Below are positions 35,859-44,481 of a stretch of DNA of 64,000 bases, in pieces. Every line of letters begins with the position of its first letter. Position 1 is the stretch's first letter. The stretch covers positions 124,001 through 188,000 of the forward strand of contig NZ_VLXZ01000001.1 of NCBI RefSeq assembly GCF_007293315.1, read 5' to 3'. The DNA comes from Alkalicoccobacillus porphyridii. Lineage in GTDB: Bacteria > Bacillota > Bacilli > Bacillales > Bacillaceae_D. A model generated the notes under the pieces. That model was not told the DNA's origin. It did no database searches and was given only the letters and a program-made list of their open reading frames with translations. Position numbers and translations under genes: made by a program.

Positions 35859-37466
35859 TTAGTCGGGTCTCTTAAATCGCGGTCCAAGTACGATTTCAGC
35901 TAATCGGGTACGATATGCTAAAAATGCGTAGACAATGGCCCCTGCACTCGCTCCGAGTCCAGAAAGAATGTAGCTGTTAAACCTCGTTGTTAAAGGAAAA
36001 GTCAGACTTAACCCCGTTTCAATAACCATTACAGAGATAGCCATAATGACAGCAAAAGCGAGCATCCAGCCTAATCGTTTTAAGATTAATGCAAACGAAA
36101 ATCCGGTATACTTTCCGATTCCCCATACTGTAATTGAAATCGCAGCTGTAAAACCAATATACGTAGCAAGAATGGCACCATTTGGTCCAATTGCAAGCAT
36201 TAAGAACGTATTTAATAAAAGCTTTAATCCTAAACCAGCTACTAAAGCTGTGATTGCAAGCATCTGTCTATTAATGCCCTGCAAAATTGCCGCTGTTACG
36301 GAAAAAAGAGAAAAGAACAGTGTAATTGGGCCATACCATTGCAAGGTCTGCCCACCTATTGCTAAGTCCTCTAAACCAAATAGCGCAGCAAAAATCGGGT
36401 CAGACAAGGCAAATAAACCAACAGCTGCAGGAATAGAAATAAATAATATAAGCTGAAATGTTTGTGTAATTAATTGTTGTAATCGATTCGGATCATTTGC
36501 TGTATAAGCATTTGTAATCGTTGGTACAAGTGTAACAGATAAAGCAGTAGCTAACGCCATCGGAATTAAGACAATTTTATGAGCAGATTGTGTTAAAACC
36601 CCAATGTAATTCTCTGAAACCTCACCCATCCCGATTCTTGAAAGGGCACCATTGATAGTCATTGTATCAATTAGTTGAAAGAATGGGATGGCTAGTCCTA
36701 CTATAGATAATGGAATGGCATAGCTAATTAATTCTTTATACATCGCTCTTAGAGGCAAAGGTTTTTCTGCCGTCTTTGTGCGCGCCATTCCAAGCATGTT
36801 CTTCCGGTTCTTGAATAAATAATATAATAATACGCCTAAACCTGCTAACCCACCAACAAATGCACCAAACGTAGCAAAGCCCACGGCGAGTCCAATATTT
36901 CCATCATATACATTCATAATTAAAAAGGCGGCTGCTAAAATAAATGCAATACGTACAATCTGTTCTATAACTTGAGATACAGCGGTTGGCATCATGGAAT
37001 GACAGCCTTGAAAATACCCCCGTATCATACCCATTATTGGTACGATCAATAGGGCAACACTCACCATACGAATGGTGAAGATAATATCCTCATAGGAGTT
37101 TACTCCTGCCGCTTCATCCGGTAGGATCCAAGGGGTAATAACTGGAGCCATAAAAAAAAGCAGCAAAAAAGCAATCAATCCAGTTATACTCATCACAACT
37201 AGACCTGATTTAAATAATCGATACCCCGTATCATAGTCTCCAAGGGATTGATACTTAGAGACAAACTTAGAAACGGCTAAAGGAAACCCGAGCGTTGCTA
37301 AGCTTAAAAGAATTGTATAGGGTGTATATCCATATGAATAAAGCCCTAACCCCGTTTGACCAACTAAGGCAGAAAAGGGAACAACATAGATAAAACCTAA
37401 AATTTTTGAGACAAGTGTTGCCACGGTCAAAACCTTTGTACCGCGCATCAAATTTGTTTCTGCCAT
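35859..37466 (-). CDS. ytgP: YtgP, MATE/MVF-family lipid flippase
   Basis: A 535-residue polysaccharide-export/MurJ-like protein with about 14 helices, e.g. VLTVATLVSKILGFIYVVPF and IRGYFQGCHSMMPTAVSQV. In B. subtilis YtgP (MurJ) flips lipid II together with Amj. The start is ATG 37466, 5 bp after AGGAGG; an ATG 7 codons upstream contains that site. Lying beside three SEDS genes, it would supply lipid-linked precursor to them; this is an inference from position. Confidence 0.92.
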   Translation of the reverse strand: MAETNLMRGTKVLTVATLVSKILGFIYVVPFSALVGQTGLGLYSYGYTPYTILLSLATLGFPLAVSKFVSKYQSLGDYDTGYRLFKSGLVVMSITGLIAFLLLFFMAPVITPWILPDEAAGVNSYEDIIFTIRMVSVALLIVPIMGMIRGYFQGCHSMMPTAVSQVIEQIVRIAFILAAAFLIMNVYDGNIGLAVGFATFGAFVGGLAGLGVLLYYLFKNRKNMLGMARTKTAEKPLPLRAMYKELISYAIPLSIVGLAIPFFQLIDTMTINGALSRIGMGEVSENYIGVLTQSAHKIVLIPMALATALSVTLVPTITNAYTANDPNRLQQLITQTFQLILFISIPAAVGLFALSDPIFAALFGLEDLAIGGQTLQWYGPITLFFSLFSVTAAILQGINRQMLAITALVAGLGLKLLLNTFLMLAIGPNGAILATYIGFTAAISITVWGIGKYTGFSFALILKRLGWMLAFAVIMAISVMVIETGLSLTFPLTTRFNSYILSGLGASAGAIVYAFLAYRTRLAEIVLGPRFKRPD

Positions 37467-37551
37467 CTTTTCCTCCTGTGCCATCAACTGAAAAAACGTC
37501 TAGTATGAATTGTAGCATAGTTTAGATACAAATATTTATGACGATTCATGT

Positions 37552-37579
37552 AAAAAAAAGAGACGATGATCGTCTCTTT
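37552..37579. terminator. Terminator of the SMP-30/YjbQ operon
   Basis: AAAGAGACGA and TCGTCTCTTT arms with loop TGA; eight T follow on the minus strand. Confidence 0.85.
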
Positions 37580-37602
37580 AGTGTTGACAGCACAAATGAA
37601 TC

Positions 37603-38454
37603 TTAACCTTTGAATTCATCTGGCTTAAAGCCCTTTGAATTTGTTTTTACCGCGAAGAGTGAACCTCCTAAAGGATCTGCTTCATCTCCACTTGATGCAG
37701 AGGTAATAAATAGAGTTTGGTAATCCTCTCCACCAAACGCACAAGAGGTTACACATTTAGCACCAACTTCTATGGCTGCAAGTTTCTCTTTTGTGAGTGG
37801 ATTGATTTGAATGACCTGCCAGCCATTATACATGGCGACCCAAAGCATGCCATCCTCATCAATTGTCATACCGTCCGGATGCCCATCGGTTTCTGGAAAT
37901 GTGTAAACCACATCTTTGTTTGTAATTTCTCCCGTTTCTAGATTGTAGTCATACGATACAACCTGCTGTGTTTTGGTATCAATATAATACATACGTTGAT
38001 GAGATACATCCCATGCTAAGCCGTTGGATATCTGAATATCTCCTAACACCTTTTCACACGTTAAATCTGTATCTACTCTATACAGGGCAGCATCTTTAGT
38101 TTGTCCCTCTGTTACCATCGTTCCTGCCCAAAACCGTCCTGCGGGATCACACTTTCCATCATTAAAGCGATGATACGGAACGGTTTTTTCAGGTGAAGCC
38201 ACTTTTTCTAAACGATCCGCCTCAAAGGTATAGATTCCATCAGTCATGGCGAGTAAAAGCCCACCTTTCTTACGTTTGACTACCGCAGTAACCTTCTGGC
38301 CAAAGGAAAGCTGTGTATTTTCCTCGCTGGCTGGTGAGTATGTATTCAACTTACATCCATCAATATCTACCCAAAGAAGCTCCTCTTTATCTTCGTCCCA
38401 AAAAGGCCCTTCCCCAAGCTGTGCCTTTGCTTTCCAAACAACCTCTGCCTTCAT
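37603..38454 (-). CDS. SMP-30/gluconolactonase family protein
   Basis: A 283-residue six-bladed beta-propeller hydrolase, probably opening a sugar lactone. Conserved metal-site motifs: GEGPFWDEDKEELLWVDI (Glu ligand), RFNDGKCDPAGRFWAGTM (Asn), ISNGLAWD (Asn) and DGHPDGMTIDEDG (Asp). ATG 38454 is 7 bp from AGGAGG; an adjacent ATG at 38457 is equally in frame. It sits at the edge of a sugar-uptake module with a Gfo/Idh/MocA dehydrogenase, which could supply the lactone. Confidence 0.88.
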   Translation of the reverse strand: MKAEVVWKAKAQLGEGPFWDEDKEELLWVDIDGCKLNTYSPASEENTQLSFGQKVTAVVKRKKGGLLLAMTDGIYTFEADRLEKVASPEKTVPYHRFNDGKCDPAGRFWAGTMVTEGQTKDAALYRVDTDLTCEKVLGDIQISNGLAWDVSHQRMYYIDTKTQQVVSYDYNLETGEITNKDVVYTFPETDGHPDGMTIDEDGMLWVAMYNGWQVIQINPLTKEKLAAIEVGAKCVTSCAFGGEDYQTLFITSASSGDEADPLGGSLFAVKTNSKGFKPDEFKG

Positions 38455-38471
38455 CATAATTCCTCCTCAGT

Positions 38472-38876
38472 CTATTCATCTTTTGTTACTTTAATGTAAT
38501 AAGTCCGGGTTCTGGGCCCGTCAAATTCACAAAAATAGATACCCTGCCATTGCCCTAGAATCATTTCACCTTCAGATATGATCACAGTTTGAGATGGCCC
38601 TACTGTACTAGCCTTAAGATGAGCTGCACTGTTGCCCTCCAGATGACGATAATTTTTATGTTCCCATGGGTACACCTCATCTAACCGCATCAACATATCG
38701 TGCTTTACATCCGGATCTGCATTTTCATTAATGGTGATGCCAGCCGTTGTATGTGGACAATAGATTGTAACTTGGCCATTCTTTATGTGAGAAGCATTTA
38801 CCACATCTACAACCTCTCGGGTGACATCAATCATTTTGTCTCTATCTGATGTACGTAACGTCTTCTTCTCTAACAC
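38472..38876 (-). CDS. YjbQ/UPF0047 family protein
   Basis: A 134-residue small beta-barrel protein, family signatures [20 protein letters not shown] and [20 protein letters not shown]. Members bind a metal through conserved His and have weak thiamine-phosphate synthase activity; the true role is not known. GTG 38876 follows AAAGGAGG. It is the first gene of a pair with the SMP-30 gene, 17 bp apart. Confidence 0.88.
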   Translation of the reverse strand: MLEKKTLRTSDRDKMIDVTREVVDVVNASHIKNGQVTIYCPHTTAGITINENADPDVKHDMLMRLDEVYPWEHKNYRHLEGNSAAHLKASTVGPSQTVIISEGEMILGQWQGIYFCEFDGPRTRTYYIKVTKDE

Positions 38877-38952
38877 TGTAATCTCCTCCTTTTTTGTGAA
38901 TAATGCTAATCTATTCCCTTTATCCTTATAATGAAAACGGTTGATTCATAAT

Positions 38953-38999
38953 AAAAAAAGTCGAACGAAGTGTATGTCCCACACTCCGTTCGACTTTTT
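38953..38999. terminator. Bidirectional terminator between the DUF624 and YjbQ genes
   Basis: AGTCGAACG-A-AGTGT and ACACT-C-CGTTCGACT arms, with A run before and T run after. On the minus strand it ends the sugar operon. Confidence 0.88.
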
Positions 39000-39001
39000 A
39001 T

Positions 39002-39664
39002 TTAGGTTAATACCTGCTTAGATGATGCTTGTTTTTGCTGATTTTTCTTATGAATCTCTTGTAAGCGTTCAAACCCTTTATAAGCAATCCACATGTTCAC
39101 ATGTATGATAAAACTGACTCCAAATAGCGGGATGAGACCAGGTAAAAAGATTAGAAAATAATACGTAGAGAGTATACTCGCAAATAAGAAAACCATATTT
39201 GCAGGCTGTAGAAAACCAATAAATAAGGCTTTTTTTATAGTGGCAACCACGCCCTCTTGATAATGAACAAGAACCGGAAATACATACAGCAGCATCATGC
39301 CAAGAGAGATGCCCATGACAATCATCATAATATGAAGGACAGAATGAAATGTACCTTCAATATGCCTAAAGAACATAAAATCGATATACCAGATAAGAGA
39401 GAGAACCAAAATGACTAGACCGATTCCATTTGAGCGAAAAAACGATTGGCGGTACACAGACCAGAATGTTTTAAAAAGGAGGATTTCTTCTTCCCCTGCA
39501 GCTGTTTTTCTCGCGATCTCATAAACTGCTGTTGTACTTGGCATAAGTCCAAATACAATTCCACCAATTAATGTTCCTCCTACCCAATAAAGATTAAGCA
39601 AGAAAAAATACGTAATCCATTTGCAGAGATTATAAATCCCTGTAAACAGTCGATTCATCTCCAT
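39002..39664 (-). CDS. DUF624 membrane protein (YesL/YteU-like)
   Basis: A 220-residue protein with about five membrane helices, matching the DUF624 family that is almost always found in operons for carbohydrate ABC importers (YesL and YteU in B. subtilis). Characteristic start: GIYNLCKWITYFFLLNLYW and GGIVFGLMPSTTAVYEI. Its role is unknown. It is last of the sugar operon. Confidence 0.87.
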   Translation of the reverse strand: MEMNRLFTGIYNLCKWITYFFLLNLYWVGGTLIGGIVFGLMPSTTAVYEIARKTAAGEEEILLFKTFWSVYRQSFFRSNGIGLVILVLSLIWYIDFMFFRHIEGTFHSVLHIMMIVMGISLGMMLLYVFPVLVHYQEGVVATIKKALFIGFLQPANMVFLFASILSTYYFLIFLPGLIPLFGVSFIIHVNMWIAYKGFERLQEIHKKNQQKQASSKQVLT

Positions 39665-39689
39665 TATGACCCTCTCCTATCTGTTCAAT

Positions 39690-40982
39690 CTATACATGTG
39701 TTGATGTTTGCTTTAACAGCTCGTCAATATGAACGGACTTTTTCTCCTTAACTGAGCGCCAAATAGCTTCACCTGTGGCTACGGCATAGCTTCCATCTCG
39801 GCTACCCGATAAGATCTCGTATGAACGCGTTGGATCAGGCCCCATAAATAAATCCTCTTGAATCACTGGATCCCCGCCTCCATGCCCACCTTCGCGTTGG
39901 ACCACATGGATCGTTTCCTTCGAACCAAACAATGGGAAGTAATCAATGCTCTGTTCTTCAAACGGAAATGGAACACGGGATGGTGCGTGAATCTCTTTTG
40001 TTTCAATTCTTCCTTCTGTACCATTAATAGCAAGACGATAGCCTTCATATGGCAACGAAAAATTAATGGAGTAGCTTAACAAAGCACCTTGATCATAACG
40101 TACAGTCGCTGTGTAGGTATCTTCAATTTCAATCTCTGAATCAAATATACATTGATCTGGTCTGTAATTCGTATATTGATCCTTTCTGCTTTTATCTGAT
40201 TGAATGTGATCATCCTTCACTTTCATACTGTTGCTTCTAGAATTCCAACGTGCATAATATGGACACTGCAGCTGCAGATTACAGGTAGCACACACACGAC
40301 CGTCTTCTTTTTTAGGGTTATGAACGCTATCTTGCCCGTAATAATTTAGTGCCCCAAAAGCAAAGGCCTCTTTTGGAGTTTGGTCGAGCCACCAATTAAT
40401 GAGATCAAAGTGATGAGAGCTCTTATGAATAGAAAGCCCACCGGAAAATTCTCGCTTCCGGTTCCACCGTTGAAAATAACTTGAGCCATGATACGTGTCG
40501 ATGTACCAGTTCAGGTCGACAGAAGTGACTCTGCCAACCCTTCCCTCAAGAATCATTTCCTTAATTTTGGTGTGGAAGGGACTATACCGATAGTTAAAGG
40601 TAACCGTTACCTCCCCTTTACTTTTCTCTTCAGCATCCATAATTCGCTTACAATCCGCCGCAGTTGTAGCCATTGGTTTCTCTGTTATGACGTCTAAATC
40701 ATGTTCAAGAGCTTTAATAATATAGTCAACATGGGTATCATCTCTACCTGTGACAATGATTACATCTGGCTTTGTTTCCTGAACCATAAGCTCAAATTCC
40801 GATTCCTTATACTCTCTTACATGTTCTATTTGCGGTAGCTTTTCCTTTGTTAAACGAAACCTCTTTGAATCATAGTCTAACAATCCTACTAATTCGGATG
40901 AAGCAGTAAACGTATTTAACATAGGTTGAATAAACATTCCAATCGCACGATTACTTACTCCACATACGGCATAACGTTTCAT
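39690..40982 (-). CDS. Gfo/Idh/MocA family oxidoreductase (YteT-like)
   Basis: A 430-residue NAD(P)-dependent sugar dehydrogenase family member. Rossmann part at the N-terminus (KRYAVCGVSNRAIGMFI), the family EKPMATTAADCKRIMD around residue 96, and YRYSPFHTKIKEMI. A cysteine-rich insert GRVCATCNLQLQCPYY near residue 235 could bind a metal. Its size and neighbours resemble B. subtilis YteT of the rhamnogalacturonan locus. AAGGAGACGATGGA precedes the ATG. Confidence 0.88.
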   Translation of the reverse strand: MKRYAVCGVSNRAIGMFIQPMLNTFTASSELVGLLDYDSKRFRLTKEKLPQIEHVREYKESEFELMVQETKPDVIIVTGRDDTHVDYIIKALEHDLDVITEKPMATTAADCKRIMDAEEKSKGEVTVTFNYRYSPFHTKIKEMILEGRVGRVTSVDLNWYIDTYHGSSYFQRWNRKREFSGGLSIHKSSHHFDLINWWLDQTPKEAFAFGALNYYGQDSVHNPKKEDGRVCATCNLQLQCPYYARWNSRSNSMKVKDDHIQSDKSRKDQYTNYRPDQCIFDSEIEIEDTYTATVRYDQGALLSYSINFSLPYEGYRLAINGTEGRIETKEIHAPSRVPFPFEEQSIDYFPLFGSKETIHVVQREGGHGGGDPVIQEDLFMGPDPTRSYEILSGSRDGSYAVATGEAIWRSVKEKKSVHIDELLKQTSTHV

Positions 40983-41002
40983 TCCATCGTCTCCTTACAT
41001 AA

Positions 41003-41851
41003 TTAAGACTTCAATCCACTTGTACTAATTCCGTCTACAATGTAGCGCTGGAAGATAAAGAAAATGATAAACACCGGCGCAATACTAACCGTTGTCATCG
41101 CAAACATAGCCCCCCAGTTCGTCACTGCACTTGGATCAGAGAACAGCTTTAATGCTAATGATACAGGATATTTTTCCGGTGTGACCAAATAAATTAATGG
41201 TCCCATAAAATCATCCCATCTCCAATAGAAGGAGAAGATCGCAGCTGTCATCATAGCCGGAACGACTAATGGCACAATAATTCGGAAGAAGATAGAAAAT
41301 GTATTACATCCATCAATTTTTGCTGCTTGATCAAGCTCAGTTGGGATCGTTCTAATAAACTGCATGATTAAAAAGATGAAAAATGGTACTCCAAAAAAAG
41401 TAGGAAGAATTAATGGTAGGTACGTATCAATCCAACCAAATCCTGAAAACATTACGTACTGGGGAATCATAACCATCTCATAAGGCAGCATTAATGTTAA
41501 CATCATTAAGACAAACCACAATTTTTTTCCGGTAAATTTAATTCTCGCAAAACCGTATGCGATAAATGTTGATGAAATAACGCTTCCGATTGTTGCAATG
41601 ATGGTAATAACAAATGAGTTTCTAAAGAAGGTTGTAAACGTAATCCCACCAAATCCTTGCCATCCTTCTGTGAAATTATGAAAGGCCCATTCTCTAGGAA
41701 TTAAGGTGTGTGCATCAACAAAAACGTCAGAGCTCTGTTTAAATGAACTCATGACCATCCATGCTAAAGGATAAAGCATAATTAATGTGAAGATAATCAT
41801 TAAGACATGCTGAATAATTTTTTTAATAAACTTCTTGCGTTTTGTATCCAT
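41003..41851 (-). CDS. Carbohydrate ABC transporter permease (YteP/LacG-type, second)
   Basis: A 282-residue CUT1-family inner-membrane permease with six helices. EAA loop: ELDQAAKIDGCNTFSIFFRI. It works with the permease encoded just upstream and the lipoprotein at 42.9 kb. AAGGAAGGAGAATGAGCA precedes the ATG. Confidence 0.92.
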   Translation of the reverse strand: MDTKRKKFIKKIIQHVLMIIFTLIMLYPLAWMVMSSFKQSSDVFVDAHTLIPREWAFHNFTEGWQGFGGITFTTFFRNSFVITIIATIGSVISSTFIAYGFARIKFTGKKLWFVLMMLTLMLPYEMVMIPQYVMFSGFGWIDTYLPLILPTFFGVPFFIFLIMQFIRTIPTELDQAAKIDGCNTFSIFFRIIVPLVVPAMMTAAIFSFYWRWDDFMGPLIYLVTPEKYPVSLALKLFSDPSAVTNWGAMFAMTTVSIAPVFIIFFIFQRYIVDGISTSGLKS

Positions 41852-41871
41852 TGCTCATTCTCCTTCCTTTA

Positions 41872-42828
41872 TTAATCGTTATAGTGAACCCATTTATCAG
41901 AGCTTTTAAAAATTACAGCTGTAAATACTGCAATGATAATAAGCATGACCCACGCCATCGCAGATGCATAACCCATATCAAAGAATTCAAAGGCACGGCG
42001 GTACATATACAGAACATAAAGTAATGTACTGTTCATAGGTCCACCATTTGTGACGATGAAACTCGGCGTAAAGGCCATGAATCCTTGAATCGTCTGCATA
42101 ATCGTGTTAAATAGGATCACCGGCGTTAATAAAGGAATCGTAATTTTAAAGAATTGCTGCCAAGGCTTGGCTCCATCCACAGAGGAAGCTTCATAAAAAG
42201 TCTTAGGAATATTACGTAAACCAGCTAGGAAAATCAACATCGAAGATCCAAATTGCCAGCCATATAAGGCAACAAGCGTCCAGATGGCTGTACCCGGATC
42301 ACCTAACCATGAATGTGTTGGTAATCCAATAGATGCTAAGACTGAGTTGAATGCTCCATCATTACCGAACAACTGTCTCCACATAATTGAGATACCAATG
42401 CTGCCTCCTACAACTGACGGCAGGTAAAGCATCGTACGATACAAACCAACGGCTTCAACAATTTTATTAAGTGCAACCGCTACCATTAATGCAAAGACAA
42501 GTCGAATGGGAACCGCTGTCCCCGCGTAAAGAAACGTAACTTTTAATGACTGTCTCCATGTATCATCTGTGGTGAACATTCGTTCATAGTTACCAAAGCC
42601 TATCCAGCTGTATTCTCCACCCATTCCATAGTCGGTAAATGATAGATAAAGAGAATAAATAATGGGATACATTGTAAAAGCAACAAGCCCAATAATAAAG
42701 GGGGAAATAAATGCATAACCTGCTGTTTCCTCATACCCTGTCCGAAGTCTTTTCGGGCGTTTAAATGGCTTATTAAAGCGAGGTTTAACGGGTACAACGG
42801 GCTCTTTTCCCGTTTGATTTTGTGCCAT
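41872..42828 (-). CDS. Carbohydrate ABC transporter permease (first)
   Basis: A 318-residue CUT1-family permease, six helices after a basic 35-residue N-terminus (RFNKPFKRPKRLRTGYEE). EAA loop: YEASSVDGAKPWQQFFKITI. ATG 42828 stands 8 bp from TAGGAG, and a GTG three codons upstream has no spacing. No ATP-binding subunit is encoded in the cluster; the shared ATPase MsmX serves such importers in B. subtilis. Confidence 0.92.
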   Translation of the reverse strand: MAQNQTGKEPVVPVKPRFNKPFKRPKRLRTGYEETAGYAFISPFIIGLVAFTMYPIIYSLYLSFTDYGMGGEYSWIGFGNYERMFTTDDTWRQSLKVTFLYAGTAVPIRLVFALMVAVALNKIVEAVGLYRTMLYLPSVVGGSIGISIMWRQLFGNDGAFNSVLASIGLPTHSWLGDPGTAIWTLVALYGWQFGSSMLIFLAGLRNIPKTFYEASSVDGAKPWQQFFKITIPLLTPVILFNTIMQTIQGFMAFTPSFIVTNGGPMNSTLLYVLYMYRRAFEFFDMGYASAMAWVMLIIIAVFTAVIFKSSDKWVHYND

Positions 42829-42911
42829 ATTCTCCACTCCTAGCTTTTGATTTTATAATTTAAAGAAAGTGATCCAGTCAGTGATAAACTTGACAGGATC
42901 ACTTCTCTACT

Positions 42912-44231
42912 TTAATTTCCTAAGATCATCTCAGCTGTTCTTCTAAATTCCTCTGCACCTTCTTCAGGTGTAAGCTGTCCATACATCACTCGCTCATCTA
43001 CATTTTCAAGCGCTTGAAGCACTTCAGTAGATTCAGCTGGGAAATTAGTATCGATAGGAGAGCTATTCTCTGTAACATAATCGATATATTCATAAATCTT
43101 GGTTTCTACTTCATTTAGATCAGCTTGCATTCCATCACGAATTTCAGCATTGATTGGAACCCCTCTGTCGGATCCAATCGTCTCAAATACTTCCGCTGTG
43201 TTTGTAAAGAAGTCAATAAATTTCGCAGCTTCCTCTTTATTCTGAGAGTTTTCACTTACAGACCATAGCATAGCGGGCTTTAGATACATCGCCTGGTTGT
43301 TATTCTCTCCAGGTAAAACATTTAAATCAAAGGAATAATCTGCTGCACTCGACATAGTTACCACCTGATTTGACCATCTAAAATCAAATGGAGCCGTTCC
43401 ATGGACAATTAATTCATCCTCAATACCTTGAATTTGTTGGACGACATCATAGCCTGGTGCTACACCGTCATCAACCATATTCTTTTCTAAAGTTAAGAAA
43501 TCTGTTAATAATTGATCATCATCGTAGCCTAAACCTGTTCCATCTTCGTTAAATAAGGTGTGTCCCTTTTCTCTCAAGTAGTACTCAAAGATATTCTTTG
43601 GATCAAACGAACGCGTTCCGTACGTATCAAGTTCTTCATGAACCTGGTAGGCGATTTCTTCAAAGTCTTCCCACGTCCAATTCTCATCAATCTCGACTCC
43701 TGCTTCGTCAAGCATTTCCTGACTATAGATAACGGTAAGTGCATTCATTCCACTTGGAATACCTAATTGCTTGCCATCCTTCACTCCAGATTCCAGCACT
43801 AGTTCATCTACCTGGCTAACATCAATGGTTCCATCATCAAGAAATTCAGATAGGTCTGTTAATAAGTTCTGACTGGCATATAGATTTAAGTATTCTCCAA
43901 AGTTCTGTTGCATAATGTCGGGGAGATTATTACCTGCAGCTTGTGCAGCCATTCGTTCAAAGTAGCCATCAAACCCTGTGAATTCAGGTTCAATTTTCAC
44001 ATGAGGGTTCGCATCCTCATACATTTCAATGATTTTAAATGTCATATCATGTCGCTCCTGTGAGCCCCACCATGACATTCTTAGTGTTACCTGCTCGTCG
44101 CCACCATTACCACCATCGCCGCCACCAGTTGAATCAGTATTGTCGCCACCTGAAGCTCCTCCAGCACATGCGGTCATAATTAATGATGCAGTTAAAATTG
44201 AAGTAGTTAATCCAAACCATTTCTTTTTCAT
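42912..44231 (-). CDS. Sugar ABC transporter substrate-binding lipoprotein
   Basis: A 439-residue extracytoplasmic binding protein. Lipobox LIMTAC with the modified Cys at residue 22, then a Gly/Asp-rich linker (residues 23-45) and a family-1 solute-binding fold (LRMSWWGSQERHDMTFKIIE). It should deliver an oligosaccharide to the two permeases; the sugar is unknown. First gene of its operon. A perfect cre and a promoter lie upstream. Confidence 0.93.
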   Translation of the reverse strand: MKKKWFGLTTSILTASLIMTACAGGASGGDNTDSTGGGDGGNGGDEQVTLRMSWWGSQERHDMTFKIIEMYEDANPHVKIEPEFTGFDGYFERMAAQAAGNNLPDIMQQNFGEYLNLYASQNLLTDLSEFLDDGTIDVSQVDELVLESGVKDGKQLGIPSGMNALTVIYSQEMLDEAGVEIDENWTWEDFEEIAYQVHEELDTYGTRSFDPKNIFEYYLREKGHTLFNEDGTGLGYDDDQLLTDFLTLEKNMVDDGVAPGYDVVQQIQGIEDELIVHGTAPFDFRWSNQVVTMSSAADYSFDLNVLPGENNNQAMYLKPAMLWSVSENSQNKEEAAKFIDFFTNTAEVFETIGSDRGVPINAEIRDGMQADLNEVETKIYEYIDYVTENSSPIDTNFPAESTEVLQALENVDERVMYGQLTPEEGAEEFRRTAEMILGN

Positions 44232-44251
44232 TAAGTAACCCCCTCATTTTT

Positions 44252-44306
44252 TGTAAGCGCTTTCTCTACCTGCTAATATAGTACACTATCTGATTTTTTG
44301 ATGTAA
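44252..44306 (-). promoter_or_regulatory. Promoter and perfect cre box of the sugar ABC operon
   Basis: On the minus strand TTACAT (44306-44301), 17 bp, TACTAT (44283-44278). Then, 12 bp downstream of the -10 box, a cre site at 44265-44252: the plus strand reads TGTAAGCGCTTTCT, 14 of 14 matches to TGWAARCGYTWNCW. Position near +5 to +18 suggests that CcpA blocks early transcription. Confidence 0.8.
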
Positions 44307-44369
44307 TCCAATTTTCAGATACTTTTTGTTCAAAAAACAGAGGTGACGTAAAAATGTCTATTAACATTC

Positions 44370-44406
44370 AAAATGCCCCCAAGGATTCGTTCCTTAGAGG
44401 CATTTT
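44370..44406. terminator. Terminator of the two-component system genes
   Basis: AAAATGCC (44370-44377) pairs with GGCATTTT (44399-44406), with inner AAGG/CCTT. Confidence 0.8.
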
Positions 44407-44481
44407 GACAAAGGTTTGAAACAAACCAAACTGTGACCGCTCAGAAAATTTAGATGATCCTTCTCCAAGATCTCCCTGTAG

